The translations under genes were made by a program, and so were the position numbers. Source: Paracoccaceae bacterium (GTDB lineage: Bacteria > Pseudomonadota > Alphaproteobacteria > Rhodobacterales > Rhodobacteraceae). Taken from it: a stretch of DNA of 51,107 nucleotides. Positions 44,275 to 51,107 of this stretch are shown piece after piece. The notes under the pieces are model-generated. The model did not search any database. It worked only from the letters and a program-made list of their open reading frames with translations, and had not been told where the DNA came from. The stretch lies in the NCBI GenBank assembly GCA_014879735.1, contig JACSRN010000071.1, positions 1 through 51,107 of the forward strand, in the 5' to 3' direction. The stretch's first letter is position 1; each line of letters begins with the position of its first letter.

Positions 44275-45252
44275 ATGGCGCGCAACGCTTATGAAACGGG
44301 GCGGCTCGATCTGCCCTTCGTCGGGATATCCACTTTCGGCAAGCGGCCCTATCAGGCCGACTGGGGCGCGATCCGGGCCGATGCGGCGATTCTGGGGGCG
44401 CCGTTCGATTTCGGCACCCAGTTCCGTGCCGGCGCCCGCTTTGGCCCGCGGGCAATCCGCGAGGCCTCGACGCTGTTCTCCTTCGGCCATGCTGGCGCCT
44501 ATGACCACGAGGACGACTGCACCTATCTCGGTTCCGATGTAACGATCGTCGACATCGGCGATGCCGACATCGTCCATACCGACACCGAAAAGAGCCACAC
44601 CAACATCGAGGCGGGGGTGCGGGCGATCCTCGACGCCGGCGCCCTGCCGGTGGTGCTGGGGGGCGACCATTCCGTCAATATCCCCTGCATCCGCGCCTTT
44701 GAGGGCCGCGGCCCGATCCATATCCTGCAGATCGATGCGCATCTCGATTTCGTCGACGTGCGCCACGGCGTCCGGCATGGTCACGGCAATCCGATGCGGC
44801 GGGCGGCGGAAAAGGACTATGTGACCGGAATCACCGCCTTGGGAATCCGCAACGTCAGTTCCACCGCGAAGGACGGCTATGACGCCGCCCGCGCCATGGG
44901 CGACGACATCCTGTCGGTGCGCCAGGTGCGCCGGCTGGGCACGGCCGAGGTGGTGGACCGCATCCCCGCGGATGCACGGCTTTACGTGACGATCGACATC
45001 GACGGCTTCTGCCCCTCGATCGCGCCGGGAACCGGCACGCCCTCGCATGGCGGATTTCTCTATTACGAGGTGCTGGAAATCCTGCAGGCGGTGGCGCGGC
45101 GGCACGAGATCGTCGGCGTCGATCTGGTCGAGGTGGCGCCGGATTACGACCATTCCGGATCGACCGCGATCCTTGCCGCGCAGGTGCTGCTGAATTTCCT
45201 CGGCTTCATCTTTCACGCCCGGACGGCGCAGGCCACGGCCGCCACCGGCTGA
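44275..45252 (+). CDS. Agmatinase-family ureohydrolase
   Basis: 325 residues from ATG 44275, with AGGGGG upstream. All metal ligands of the arginase/agmatinase family are present: H132 (GGDHSVN), D154-x-H156-x-D158 (DAHLDFVD) and D241-x-D243 (DIDGFCPSIAPGTGTP). It hydrolyses a guanidino group to urea plus amine using a dinuclear metal centre. The common DIDxxDP reads DIDGFCP, so a conserved Asp is Cys (C246), a substitution also found in some characterised guanidino hydrolases' relatives. Agmatine, guanidinobutyrate, guanidinopropionate or guanidine are possible substrates. Divergent from phyH. Confidence 0.9.
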   Translation: MARNAYETGRLDLPFVGISTFGKRPYQADWGAIRADAAILGAPFDFGTQFRAGARFGPRAIREASTLFSFGHAGAYDHEDDCTYLGSDVTIVDIGDADIVHTDTEKSHTNIEAGVRAILDAGALPVVLGGDHSVNIPCIRAFEGRGPIHILQIDAHLDFVDVRHGVRHGHGNPMRRAAEKDYVTGITALGIRNVSSTAKDGYDAARAMGDDILSVRQVRRLGTAEVVDRIPADARLYVTIDIDGFCPSIAPGTGTPSHGGFLYYEVLEILQAVARRHEIVGVDLVEVAPDYDHSGSTAILAAQVLLNFLGFIFHARTAQATAATG

Positions 45253-45461
45253 TCTCGCGAGGCGGGCGTCGCGCCCGGCGGGCCTCGGGTGGCCGGCCTC
45301 GCACGGTTGATCCCGCGCGGCTCAACTCGCGCGGCGGGGCCTCGTCCGGCGGAGCCGCCGGACGGCAAGGACCTGTCTTGCGAGGCCGGCGCCGCCGGGT
45401 GGCGGCCTGCTGCAGATCCGGCCCGGACCCCGGACATGGGGTACGGGCCGCAGGACGCGGG

Positions 45462-46316
45462 TCAACCGGGCAGCACCCAGGCCGTCGCGCCAAGGCGGTG
45501 CAGCCGCGCGCCGGTGCCCAGCTTGAAGCGCAGGAGGCCGGGGGCTGCCTCGCCGTTCACCGTGCCGAGATCGAGACGGCGGATGCCCTCGGCCTGCAGC
45601 GCCTCGGCGGCGCGGGTCAGCATCAGACCGGGGATGCCGCGGGCCCGCGCCTCCGGCGCGGCCCAGGACAGGTGCCAGGTGGCCGCCGCACCCTCGACCA
45701 CGAAAGCCATGGCAGCAGCCCGCTGTCCGGCATGGACCCATTCCCAGAGCCGCAGCGCATCCGGCGGCAGGGCCAGGGTAAAGGCCGCCGGATGGCCGCG
45801 ATAGCCGCGGGCGCGGGCCTGTGCCGCCTCGGCGGCAACCAGATGCCGCAGGGTTTCCGCCCCGCCGCGGCCAAGACGGGGGTCGGACCTTTCGGCACGG
45901 GCCAGCCGGTTGCGCCATTTGCCCGCCATCCCCGCCCGCAGATCGCCCGTCAGATCCCAGAATGCCACGGCCATGGGCGTGACGATCGGGACCAGGCCGA
46001 AGCCGCGGAGCGGCTCCTCCGGCGTGACCATCAGCACGCCGGGAAACCGCGCAAGGCGGCGCAGCGCCTGCCGCCGATCACCTCCGGAGGTGCCCTCGGC
46101 CCAATGCGGGCCGCGGGTGACAAGGCGCAGGCCCGGGCGTTCGAGGACCAGCGCCTCGCCACAACCGAGATCGGCGCGGAAGGCACGCGCGCCCATGGCG
46201 GCCGCCGCCGCCGCATAGGCCCGGGTCTGCGGAAAGGGGCACGGGGCGGCAATGCCGGGGGCGGCGGGGCCGGCGATAGCAGGCGCAGGGACAGCGGCGG
46301 CGGCGGTATCGGACAT
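45462..46316 (-). CDS. GNAT/FemAB-like acetyltransferase
   Basis: 284 residues with an alanine/proline-rich N-terminus (~26 residues) that is probably disordered, then a domain resembling the Acetyltransf_6 (FemAB-like GNAT) fold: GKWRNRLARAERS, AAATWHLSWAAPEARARGIPGLMLTRA and GIRRLDLGTVNGE. It may transfer an acyl or aminoacyl group to a small or cell-wall acceptor. Its start codon sits at the end of a 14-bp inverted repeat shared with the opposite micro-ORF at 46361. The N-terminal extension could mean that the true start lies downstream, but no better one is visible. Confidence 0.72.
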   Translation of the reverse strand: MSDTAAAAVPAPAIAGPAAPGIAAPCPFPQTRAYAAAAAAMGARAFRADLGCGEALVLERPGLRLVTRGPHWAEGTSGGDRRQALRRLARFPGVLMVTPEEPLRGFGLVPIVTPMAVAFWDLTGDLRAGMAGKWRNRLARAERSDPRLGRGGAETLRHLVAAEAAQARARGYRGHPAAFTLALPPDALRLWEWVHAGQRAAAMAFVVEGAAATWHLSWAAPEARARGIPGLMLTRAAEALQAEGIRRLDLGTVNGEAAPGLLRFKLGTGARLHRLGATAWVLPG

Positions 46317-46363
46317 GTCCCATTAAGCCGGCCGAAAGGTTTCGGCGCCCTTAATGGGACATG
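46314..46363. repeat. 14-bp inverted repeat containing both divergent start codons
   Basis: CATGTCCCATTAAG (46314-46327) and CTTAATGGGACATG (46350-46363) are exact reverse complements with a 22-bp spacer. The spacer itself holds a 7-bp hairpin, GCCGAAA/TTTCGGC (46331-46337 and 46340-46346). The outer arm ends are the ATG of the GNAT gene (-) and the ATG of the micro-ORF (+), so both genes begin with the same 11 bp upstream. Confidence 0.75.
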
Positions 46364-46489
46364 AAACGAATCCGCCTCTCCCGCATCTCGGCCCCTGCAC
46401 CGCGGTTGACGCCCTGGGTGCCGGCCCTTGTCGCCGCGGTGCTGTCGGTCCTCTGGCTTGGTGTCGCGATGCTGATCGCGCCGCCCTAG
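46361..46489 (+). CDS. Possible 42-residue single-pass membrane micro-protein
   Basis: Too short for usual gene calls. ATG 46361 to TAG 46487-46489. The sequence is MKRIRLSRISAPAPRLTP followed by a strong membrane helix (WVPALVAAVLSVLWLGVAML) ending IAPP: a positive N-terminus and one helix. Codons show the G/C third-position bias of the neighbours. GGGA lies 3 nt before the ATG, inside the inverted repeat, so the ribosome site is poor. It overlaps the end of aglK on the other strand by 4 bp. Function unknown. Confidence 0.4.
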   Translation: MKRIRLSRISAPAPRLTPWVPALVAAVLSVLWLGVAMLIAPP

Positions 46490-47571
46490 CGGTACAGCAG
46501 CGACCGGCCGTTGGCGAAGAGATGCACCTTGGCCGGATCGGCGCCGAGGCGGACCTCGCAATGGCGCAGTTCGGGGCGGATGCCGGGCAGCTTGGCGATG
46601 ACCTGATGCCCGGCCGCATCGCGGGCGAGATAGAGGAGCGTGACCTCGCCCAATGCCTCGGTGATCTCGACCCGGCCGGTAAAGATCGGATCGGCCGTCG
46701 CTTCGTGCAGATCCTCGGGGCGGACGCCGATATTGACCTTCAGCCCCATGTCGGCGACCTGCGTCGGCACCGACGAGACGGCGATCCCGCCGTTTTCCAG
46801 CCGCACCGTCGTCGTGGCGCCGGTGCCCGTCACCTGGCCCGCCGTCAGGTTCATGGCCGGGCTGCCGATGAACTGCGCCACGAATTCGTTCTCGGGCCGT
46901 TCGTAGAGCTGCAGCGGCGTGCCGATCTGCGAAATGCCGCCCCCCGCCAGCACCACGATGCGCGAGGCCAGGGTCATCGCCTCCACCTGATCATGGGTGA
47001 CATAGATCATGGTCGAGTTCGGCATCTGCTCCTTCAACTGCGCGATCTCGATCCGGGTCGCGACGCGCAGCGCTGCATCGAGGTTCGACAGCGGCTCGTC
47101 GAAGAGATAGACCTTCGGGTCGCGCACGATGGACCGCCCGATGGCCACCCGCTGACGCTGACCGCCGGAAAGCGCCTTGGGCAGCCGGTCGAGATAGGGG
47201 GTCAGCTGCAGGATGCGCGCGGCCTTGTCGACGGCGGCATCGATCTCGGCCTGGCTCTTCTTCGCGATCTTCAGCGCGAAGGACATGTTGTCGCGCACCG
47301 TCATATGCGGATAGAGCGCATAGCTCTGGAACACCATGGCGATGCCGCGCTGCGCGGGGGGAACGTCGTTCATCCGCACCCCGTCGATGGCAAAGTCGCC
47401 GCCGGTGATCCGTTCCAACCCCGCGATCATCCGCAGAAGCGTGGATTTGCCGCAGCCCGAAGGCCCGACGAAGACGATCAGCTCCCCCGTCTGGATGTCG
47501 AGATTGACGTTCGACAGGACCTTGACCTCGCCATAGGCCTTCTCGACGTTCTTCAGAACGAGATCCGCCAT
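46486..47571 (-). CDS. aglK: Alpha-glucoside ABC transporter ATPase (AglK/MsmK type)
   Basis: 361 residues. Walker A VGPSGCGKST, Q-loop VFQSYALYPH, signature LSGGQRQRV, Walker B VYLFDEPLSNLD and switch YVTHDQVEA are present, then a TOBE/MalK-like C-terminal domain (NIGVRPEDLHEA). GGAGGAGG precedes the start. It is the last gene of the leftward agl operon, 12 bp after aglA, and drives import of alpha-glucosides (sucrose, maltose, trehalose types) through AglF and AglG. Confidence 0.92.
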   Translation of the reverse strand: MADLVLKNVEKAYGEVKVLSNVNLDIQTGELIVFVGPSGCGKSTLLRMIAGLERITGGDFAIDGVRMNDVPPAQRGIAMVFQSYALYPHMTVRDNMSFALKIAKKSQAEIDAAVDKAARILQLTPYLDRLPKALSGGQRQRVAIGRSIVRDPKVYLFDEPLSNLDAALRVATRIEIAQLKEQMPNSTMIYVTHDQVEAMTLASRIVVLAGGGISQIGTPLQLYERPENEFVAQFIGSPAMNLTAGQVTGTGATTTVRLENGGIAVSSVPTQVADMGLKVNIGVRPEDLHEATADPIFTGRVEITEALGEVTLLYLARDAAGHQVIAKLPGIRPELRHCEVRLGADPAKVHLFANGRSLLYR

Positions 47572-47583
47572 TCCCCCTCCTCC

Positions 47584-49197
47584 TCACACTTTCCGGGCGA
47601 GGATGAAGCCCCAGCCCGGCAGTTGAACCGTGTTGCCGTCTGCCGTGCGGCCACCGAATTCGGCACCGAGGCTGTCCCATCTGCCGTCTGGCAGCGTCAC
47701 CGCCGCCGGACCGGAGCCGAGGTTGAAGGCGCAGAAGATCCGCTCGGCGCCGCTGCGGGTGAAGCTGGCCGCCTCGCCCACGACCGAGACCGCCGACATC
47801 TCGCCCGTCACCAGGGCCGGATGGGCGCGGCGGAAGGCCAGAAGGCGGCTGTAATGCGCAAGCATCCCCTCGTCGCCCTGCGCGGCCACGGCCAGCGGGC
47901 GATGTGCCGGGCTGACCGGCAGCCAGGGGCGCGCCGCGGTGGTGAACCCTGCAGCCGCATTGTCGGAAACCCAGGGCATCGGCGTGCGACAGCCGTCGCG
48001 GCCCTTGAATTCGGGCCAGAACTCGATGCCATAGGGATCCTGCAGGTCCTCATAGGCGACTTCGGCCTCGGGCAGGCCCAGTTCCTCGCCCTGGTAGAGG
48101 CAGATCGAGCCGCGCAGGCAGGCCAGCAGCACGGCATAGGTCCGCGCGGCGGTGTCGTCCAGGCCCCAGCGGGTGACGTGGCGGACCACATCATGGTTGG
48201 AATAGGACCAGCAGGGCCAGGCATCGGGTGCCGCGGCCAGCATGCGCGCGAAGGTATCGGCCAGGCCGGCCGCGGTCAGGCGGCGGGGCTGCAGCAGCTC
48301 GAACGGATAGCACATCTGCACCTTGTCGCCGCCCGAGGTATATTCCGCCATCACCTCCAGCCCGCGCTGGCTGTCGCCGACCTCGCCCACGGCGGCCGCG
48401 CCATAGGGGTTCAGCACCGCGCGGAACCGGCGCAGGAAGGCCAGATTCTCTGGCCGGCTCTTGTCGAACAGGTGCATCTGGTGGTTGTAGGGGTTCACCT
48501 TGGGCGCGGTGGCATCGTTGCGCTCGTCCTCGGGCAGGGCCGGATTGTCGCGCAGATGGCGGTCGTGGACGTAGAAGTTGATCGTGTCCAGCCGGAACCC
48601 GTCGACCCCGCGTTCCAGCCAGAACTGCGCCACCTCCAGGAGGGCGGCCTGCACCTCCATGTTGTGGAAGTTCAGGTCGGGCTGCGAGGTCAGGAAGTTG
48701 TGCATATAGTATTGTTCGCGCCGGCTGTCCCATTGCCAGGCGCTGCCGCCGAAGATCGACAGCCAGTTGTTGGGCGGCGTGCCATCCGGCCGGGGATCGG
48801 ACCAGACATACCAGTCGGCGCGCGGGTTGCTGCGGCTTTTGCGGCTTTCCCTGAACCAGGGGTGCTGGTCCGAGGTATGCGACAGGACCAGGTCGATCAT
48901 CACCCGCAGGCCCAGCTCATGCGCCACCGCCACCACGCGGTCGAAATCGGCCAGCGTGCCGAACATCGGATCGACATCGCGGTAATCGCTGACGTCATAG
49001 CCGAAATCCTTCATCGGGCTGGTGAAGAACGGGCTGATCCAGATCGCATCGGCGCCCAGCCGGGCGATATGCGCCAGCCGGTCGGCGATGCCGGCCAGAT
49101 CGCCGATGCCGTCGCCATTGGTGTCCTGAAAGCTGCGGGGATAGATCTGGTAGATCACCGCACCGCGCCACCAGTCGGGGTCTTTGGTCAGTTTCAT
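47584..49197 (-). CDS. aglA: GH13 alpha-glucosidase
   Basis: 537 residues, an oligo-alpha-glucosidase of GH13. The N-terminal WWRGAVIYQIYPRSFQDTNGDG is diagnostic. Catalytic residues are nucleophile D204 (DGFRLDTINFY), acid/base E272 (AVGEVGDS) and D336 (SNHDVVRH), with the LVLSHTSDQHPWF block. It is cytoplasmic (no signal peptide) and hydrolyses imported alpha-glucosides to glucose. It sits between the permease gene aglG (7 bp) and aglK (12 bp), matching the aglEFGAK operon known from Sinorhizobium. Confidence 0.94.
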   Translation of the reverse strand: MKLTKDPDWWRGAVIYQIYPRSFQDTNGDGIGDLAGIADRLAHIARLGADAIWISPFFTSPMKDFGYDVSDYRDVDPMFGTLADFDRVVAVAHELGLRVMIDLVLSHTSDQHPWFRESRKSRSNPRADWYVWSDPRPDGTPPNNWLSIFGGSAWQWDSRREQYYMHNFLTSQPDLNFHNMEVQAALLEVAQFWLERGVDGFRLDTINFYVHDRHLRDNPALPEDERNDATAPKVNPYNHQMHLFDKSRPENLAFLRRFRAVLNPYGAAAVGEVGDSQRGLEVMAEYTSGGDKVQMCYPFELLQPRRLTAAGLADTFARMLAAAPDAWPCWSYSNHDVVRHVTRWGLDDTAARTYAVLLACLRGSICLYQGEELGLPEAEVAYEDLQDPYGIEFWPEFKGRDGCRTPMPWVSDNAAAGFTTAARPWLPVSPAHRPLAVAAQGDEGMLAHYSRLLAFRRAHPALVTGEMSAVSVVGEAASFTRSGAERIFCAFNLGSGPAAVTLPDGRWDSLGAEFGGRTADGNTVQLPGWGFILARKV

Positions 49198-49204
49198 CGG
49201 ATAC

Positions 49205-50344
49205 TCACTTTACCGAGCCGGCCAGGAGGCCGCGGACGAGGAACCGCTGCATCGAGAAGAACACGATCAGCGGCACCAGGATCGACACGAAGGCCGAGGC
49301 CGAGAGGATTTCCCAGTCGCCGCCGCGCGACCCCATCAGGTTGACCAGGTTGCCGGTCAGCACCTGCTGGTCGTTGCCGGTGCCAAGAAACACCAGGGCG
49401 ACGAGCAGATCGTTCCAGGTCCAGAGGAACTGGAAGATGGCGAAGGAGGCAAGCGCGGGGAAGGAGAGCGGCAGGATGATCTTCACGAAGATCTGGAAGT
49501 CGGTGGCACCATCGACCTTGGCATTCTCGATGATGTCGCGCGGCAGCCCCACCATGTAGTTGCGCAGCAGATAGATCGCCATCGGCAGGCCGAATCCGGT
49601 ATGCGCCAGCCAGATGCCGAGATAGCCCTTGCCGATGCCGATGGCATTGTGGAACTGCAAAAGCGGGATCAGCGCCAGTTGCAGCGGCACGACCAGAAGT
49701 CCGACGATGGCGGCAATCAGCAGCGCGCGGCCGGGAAACTCCATCCAGGCCAGCGCATAGGCGGCGAAGGCGGCGACCAGGATCGGGATGATCGTCGCCG
49801 GGATCGACACGGTCAGCGTGTTCAGGAAGGCCTGCCCGACCGACTGCCCCGCCATTGGCGAGAACAGCACCGTCCGGTAGTTCTGCACGGTGAATTCCGG
49901 CGGGGTCGAGGCGGTGGTGAAGACCCGCGGCAGGCGCCCGTCCGCCATCGAGGCTGGCGAGGACAGGGCAAAGGCACCGTCCGCCTGCACCGTCAGGGTC
50001 TGCCCGTCGCCCAGATCGGCGGTGTCGCCGGGCGCATAGGCCTCGGGCTCCCGCGAGGAGGTGCCCCATTTCGACAGGCTGGCCTTGCCGGAGCCAAAGA
50101 GATTGCCGTCGATGACATAGAGCCCGTCCTTCTGCACCTCGGTGCCGGAGATGCGAATGGCGGGCTGCTGGCTTTCCTGGGTCGACAGCGCCCGCCACCA
50201 GCCGGAGGAGGCGATCTGATCGCCGGTCCGGAAGGACGAGACCAGAAGGCCGAAGGTCGGGATCACCCACATCAGCACCAGGGCCGCGACCGAGAGTTGG
50301 ACGGCCCAGAGCAGGGCGGGTTTCTTGCCGGCGATATTGTCCAT
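49205..50344 (-). CDS. aglG: Alpha-glucoside ABC permease AglG
   Basis: 379 residues. An N-terminal helix (LLWAVQLSVAALVLMWVIPTFGLLVSSFR) is followed by a large periplasmic insertion of ~110 residues typical of AglG (SGWWRAL onward), then the usual permease core with the EAA loop ENAKVDGATDFQIFVKIILPL and a C-terminal QRFLVRGLLAGSVK. It forms the channel with AglF. The stop is 7 bp before aglA, and the start lies 12 bp after the aglF stop. Confidence 0.92.
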   Translation of the reverse strand: MDNIAGKKPALLWAVQLSVAALVLMWVIPTFGLLVSSFRTGDQIASSGWWRALSTQESQQPAIRISGTEVQKDGLYVIDGNLFGSGKASLSKWGTSSREPEAYAPGDTADLGDGQTLTVQADGAFALSSPASMADGRLPRVFTTASTPPEFTVQNYRTVLFSPMAGQSVGQAFLNTLTVSIPATIIPILVAAFAAYALAWMEFPGRALLIAAIVGLLVVPLQLALIPLLQFHNAIGIGKGYLGIWLAHTGFGLPMAIYLLRNYMVGLPRDIIENAKVDGATDFQIFVKIILPLSFPALASFAIFQFLWTWNDLLVALVFLGTGNDQQVLTGNLVNLMGSRGGDWEILSASAFVSILVPLIVFFSMQRFLVRGLLAGSVK

Positions 50345-50356
50345 GGCCCCGCCCCC

Positions 50357-51107
50357 TCAGCGCATCTCGCGGCGCGCGTTCCAGACGTTCCAGATCAGGA
50401 TCGGCGTCACCAGGACCATGATCACCATGGCGGCGGCCGAACCCATTCCGGTGTCGAAGGCGCGGAACAGCTTGTCATACATGTAGTTGGCCAGAACCTG
50501 CGTCTCCCACTGGCCGTTGGTCATCGCAAGGACGATGTCGAACACCTTGAGCACGACGATGGTGATGGTGGTCCAGACCACGACGATCGTGCCGATGATC
50601 TGCGGCACCTTGATCTTGAAGAAGATCTGGAACGGGTTGGCGCCGTCGAGGATGGCGGCCTCGATGGTTTCCTCGGGCACGCCGCGCAGGGCTGCCGACA
50701 GGATCACCATGGCAAATCCGGTCTGGATCCAGATCAGCACCGCCATCAGGAAGAAGTTGTTCCAGAACGGCTTCTGCAGCCAGACCTGCGGCTGGCCATA
50801 GGGCAGGTTGGCGGCGAAGACACCGTAGAGAAAGCCCAGCAGGACCAGCGCCAGCGCCAGCGCGATGACGCCGCCGAGCATCCGCCCTGCCCGCGCCCAC
50901 CCCGTCCCGAGGACGCGGCGGTACAGCGCCCAGCTCGCGACCTCGCCCCCGCGGAACGGCAGCACCTGGAGGAGGAACGTCGACGCGCCCGAGACCGCCC
51001 ACGCCCGCCCGGCGGGAATCCTGTCGGCCGGCGGGAGAAGGAGGTTGAGGCGCGCGGCGCGGGCGGCGAAGGCGAGCGCGTAGACGGCGGCCCCGGCGAG
51101 GAGGAGC
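50357..51107 (-). CDS. aglF: Alpha-glucoside ABC permease AglF, C-terminal part joined to foreign-looking sequence
   Basis: The frame is open to the window edge with no stop. The last ~160 codons are clear AglF: WNNFFLMAVLIWIQTGFAMV, the EAA loop AAILDGANPFQIFFKIKVPQ, VLKVFDIVLAMTNGQWETQV and a C-terminal WNVWNARREMR. N-terminal to about residue GFLYGVF (near 50840) it no longer looks like AglF. Instead it reads like a lysylphosphatidylglycerol-synthase-type membrane domain (FLLQVLPFRGGEVASWALYRR) with a different codon style (many CTC leucine codons, extreme GC). The expected N-terminal AglF helices and FMPMAISFVGA-like core are missing. I read this as an assembly chimera rather than a true gene fusion. 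The true 5' end is not in the window. Confidence 0.75.
   Translation of the reverse strand, partial: LLLAGAAVYALAFAARAARLNLLLPPADRIPAGRAWAVSGASTFLLQVLPFRGGEVASWALYRRVLGTGWARAGRMLGGVIALALALVLLGFLYGVFAANLPYGQPQVWLQKPFWNNFFLMAVLIWIQTGFAMVILSAALRGVPEETIEAAILDGANPFQIFFKIKVPQIIGTIVVVWTTITIVVLKVFDIVLAMTNGQWETQVLANYMYDKLFRAFDTGMGSAAAMVIMVLVTPILIWNVWNARREMR

Noticed and set aside
45344-45363. GTCCGGCGG/CCGCCGGAC dyad after the ureohydrolase gene
   Set aside because: Only 2 nt separate the arms and no T-run follows; it may be a weak terminator but GC-rich chance is as likely.
46490-49344. Very long + strand frame opposite aglK and aglA
   Set aside because: It is a GC-rich shadow of two convincing - strand enzymes with all catalytic motifs.
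1-51107. CRISPR arrays, insertion sequences, prophage or toxin-antitoxin genes
   Set aside because: No repeat-spacer pattern, transposase, phage gene or toxin-antitoxin pair was recognised in the reading frames or intergenic regions.

Overview
The window looks like chromosomal DNA of a GC-rich alphaproteobacterium, most likely order Rhodobacterales. This rests on strong G/C preference at third codon positions, adjacent rpsB-tsf and mrcA-prfB pairs, a bactofilin/M23 peptidase pair, a long AsmA-like protein overlapping queA, and an agl-type alpha-glucoside operon. It starts inside a tRNA-Arg(CCG) gene. It ends inside a permease reading frame whose last ~200-250 bp look foreign, so this may be a whole contig with a chimeric right end.

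Region 1 (about 0.5-13.9 kb, all + strand) is a catabolic cluster: HyuB and HyuA hydantoinase/oxoprolinase-type subunits, a fold-type IV PLP aminotransferase, a short-chain dehydrogenase (SDR) without the usual catalytic residues, a dimethylglycine/sarcosine dehydrogenase-like flavoprotein with a GcvT-like C-terminus, a complete polyamine-type ABC importer, a second and intact SDR, and a RidA-family deaminase. It ends at a strong two-way terminator. Together these suggest uptake of a nitrogenous, possibly N-methylated or cyclic-amide compound, followed by ATP-dependent ring or amide opening, oxidative demethylation or deamination, and imine clean-up. The substrate cannot be named from sequence.

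Region 2 (about 14.0-19.8 kb, all - strand) converges on region 1. It is a tightly overlapping operon for a split B12-dependent acyl-CoA mutase: small B12-binding subunit, AMP-forming acyl-CoA ligase, thiolase, MeaB-type GTPase chaperone and large subunit. Several usual active-site positions of the large subunit are changed, so its substrate is open. A LysR regulator with AT-richer codon use is divergent from the operon. Next come a DAO-type flavoprotein and a divergent LuxR solo. A 522-bp gap after luxR holds a 23-bp palindrome and three consecutive strong hairpins.

Region 3 (about 23.7-43.3 kb) is mostly housekeeping: tsf, rpsB, lpd, DUF924, an MFS transporter, queA, a YhdP/AsmA-like protein, a BCP peroxiredoxin, a DUF455 ferritin-like protein, M23 peptidase plus bactofilin, a DUF2189 membrane protein, prfB, a class A penicillin-binding protein and a TDT/TehA-like channel.

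Region 4 (43.4-51.1 kb) has a PhyH-type dioxygenase divergent from an agmatinase-family ureohydrolase, a GNAT protein that shares a 14-bp inverted repeat with a divergent 42-residue membrane micro-ORF, and the agl operon read leftward (aglF partial, aglG, aglA, aglK).
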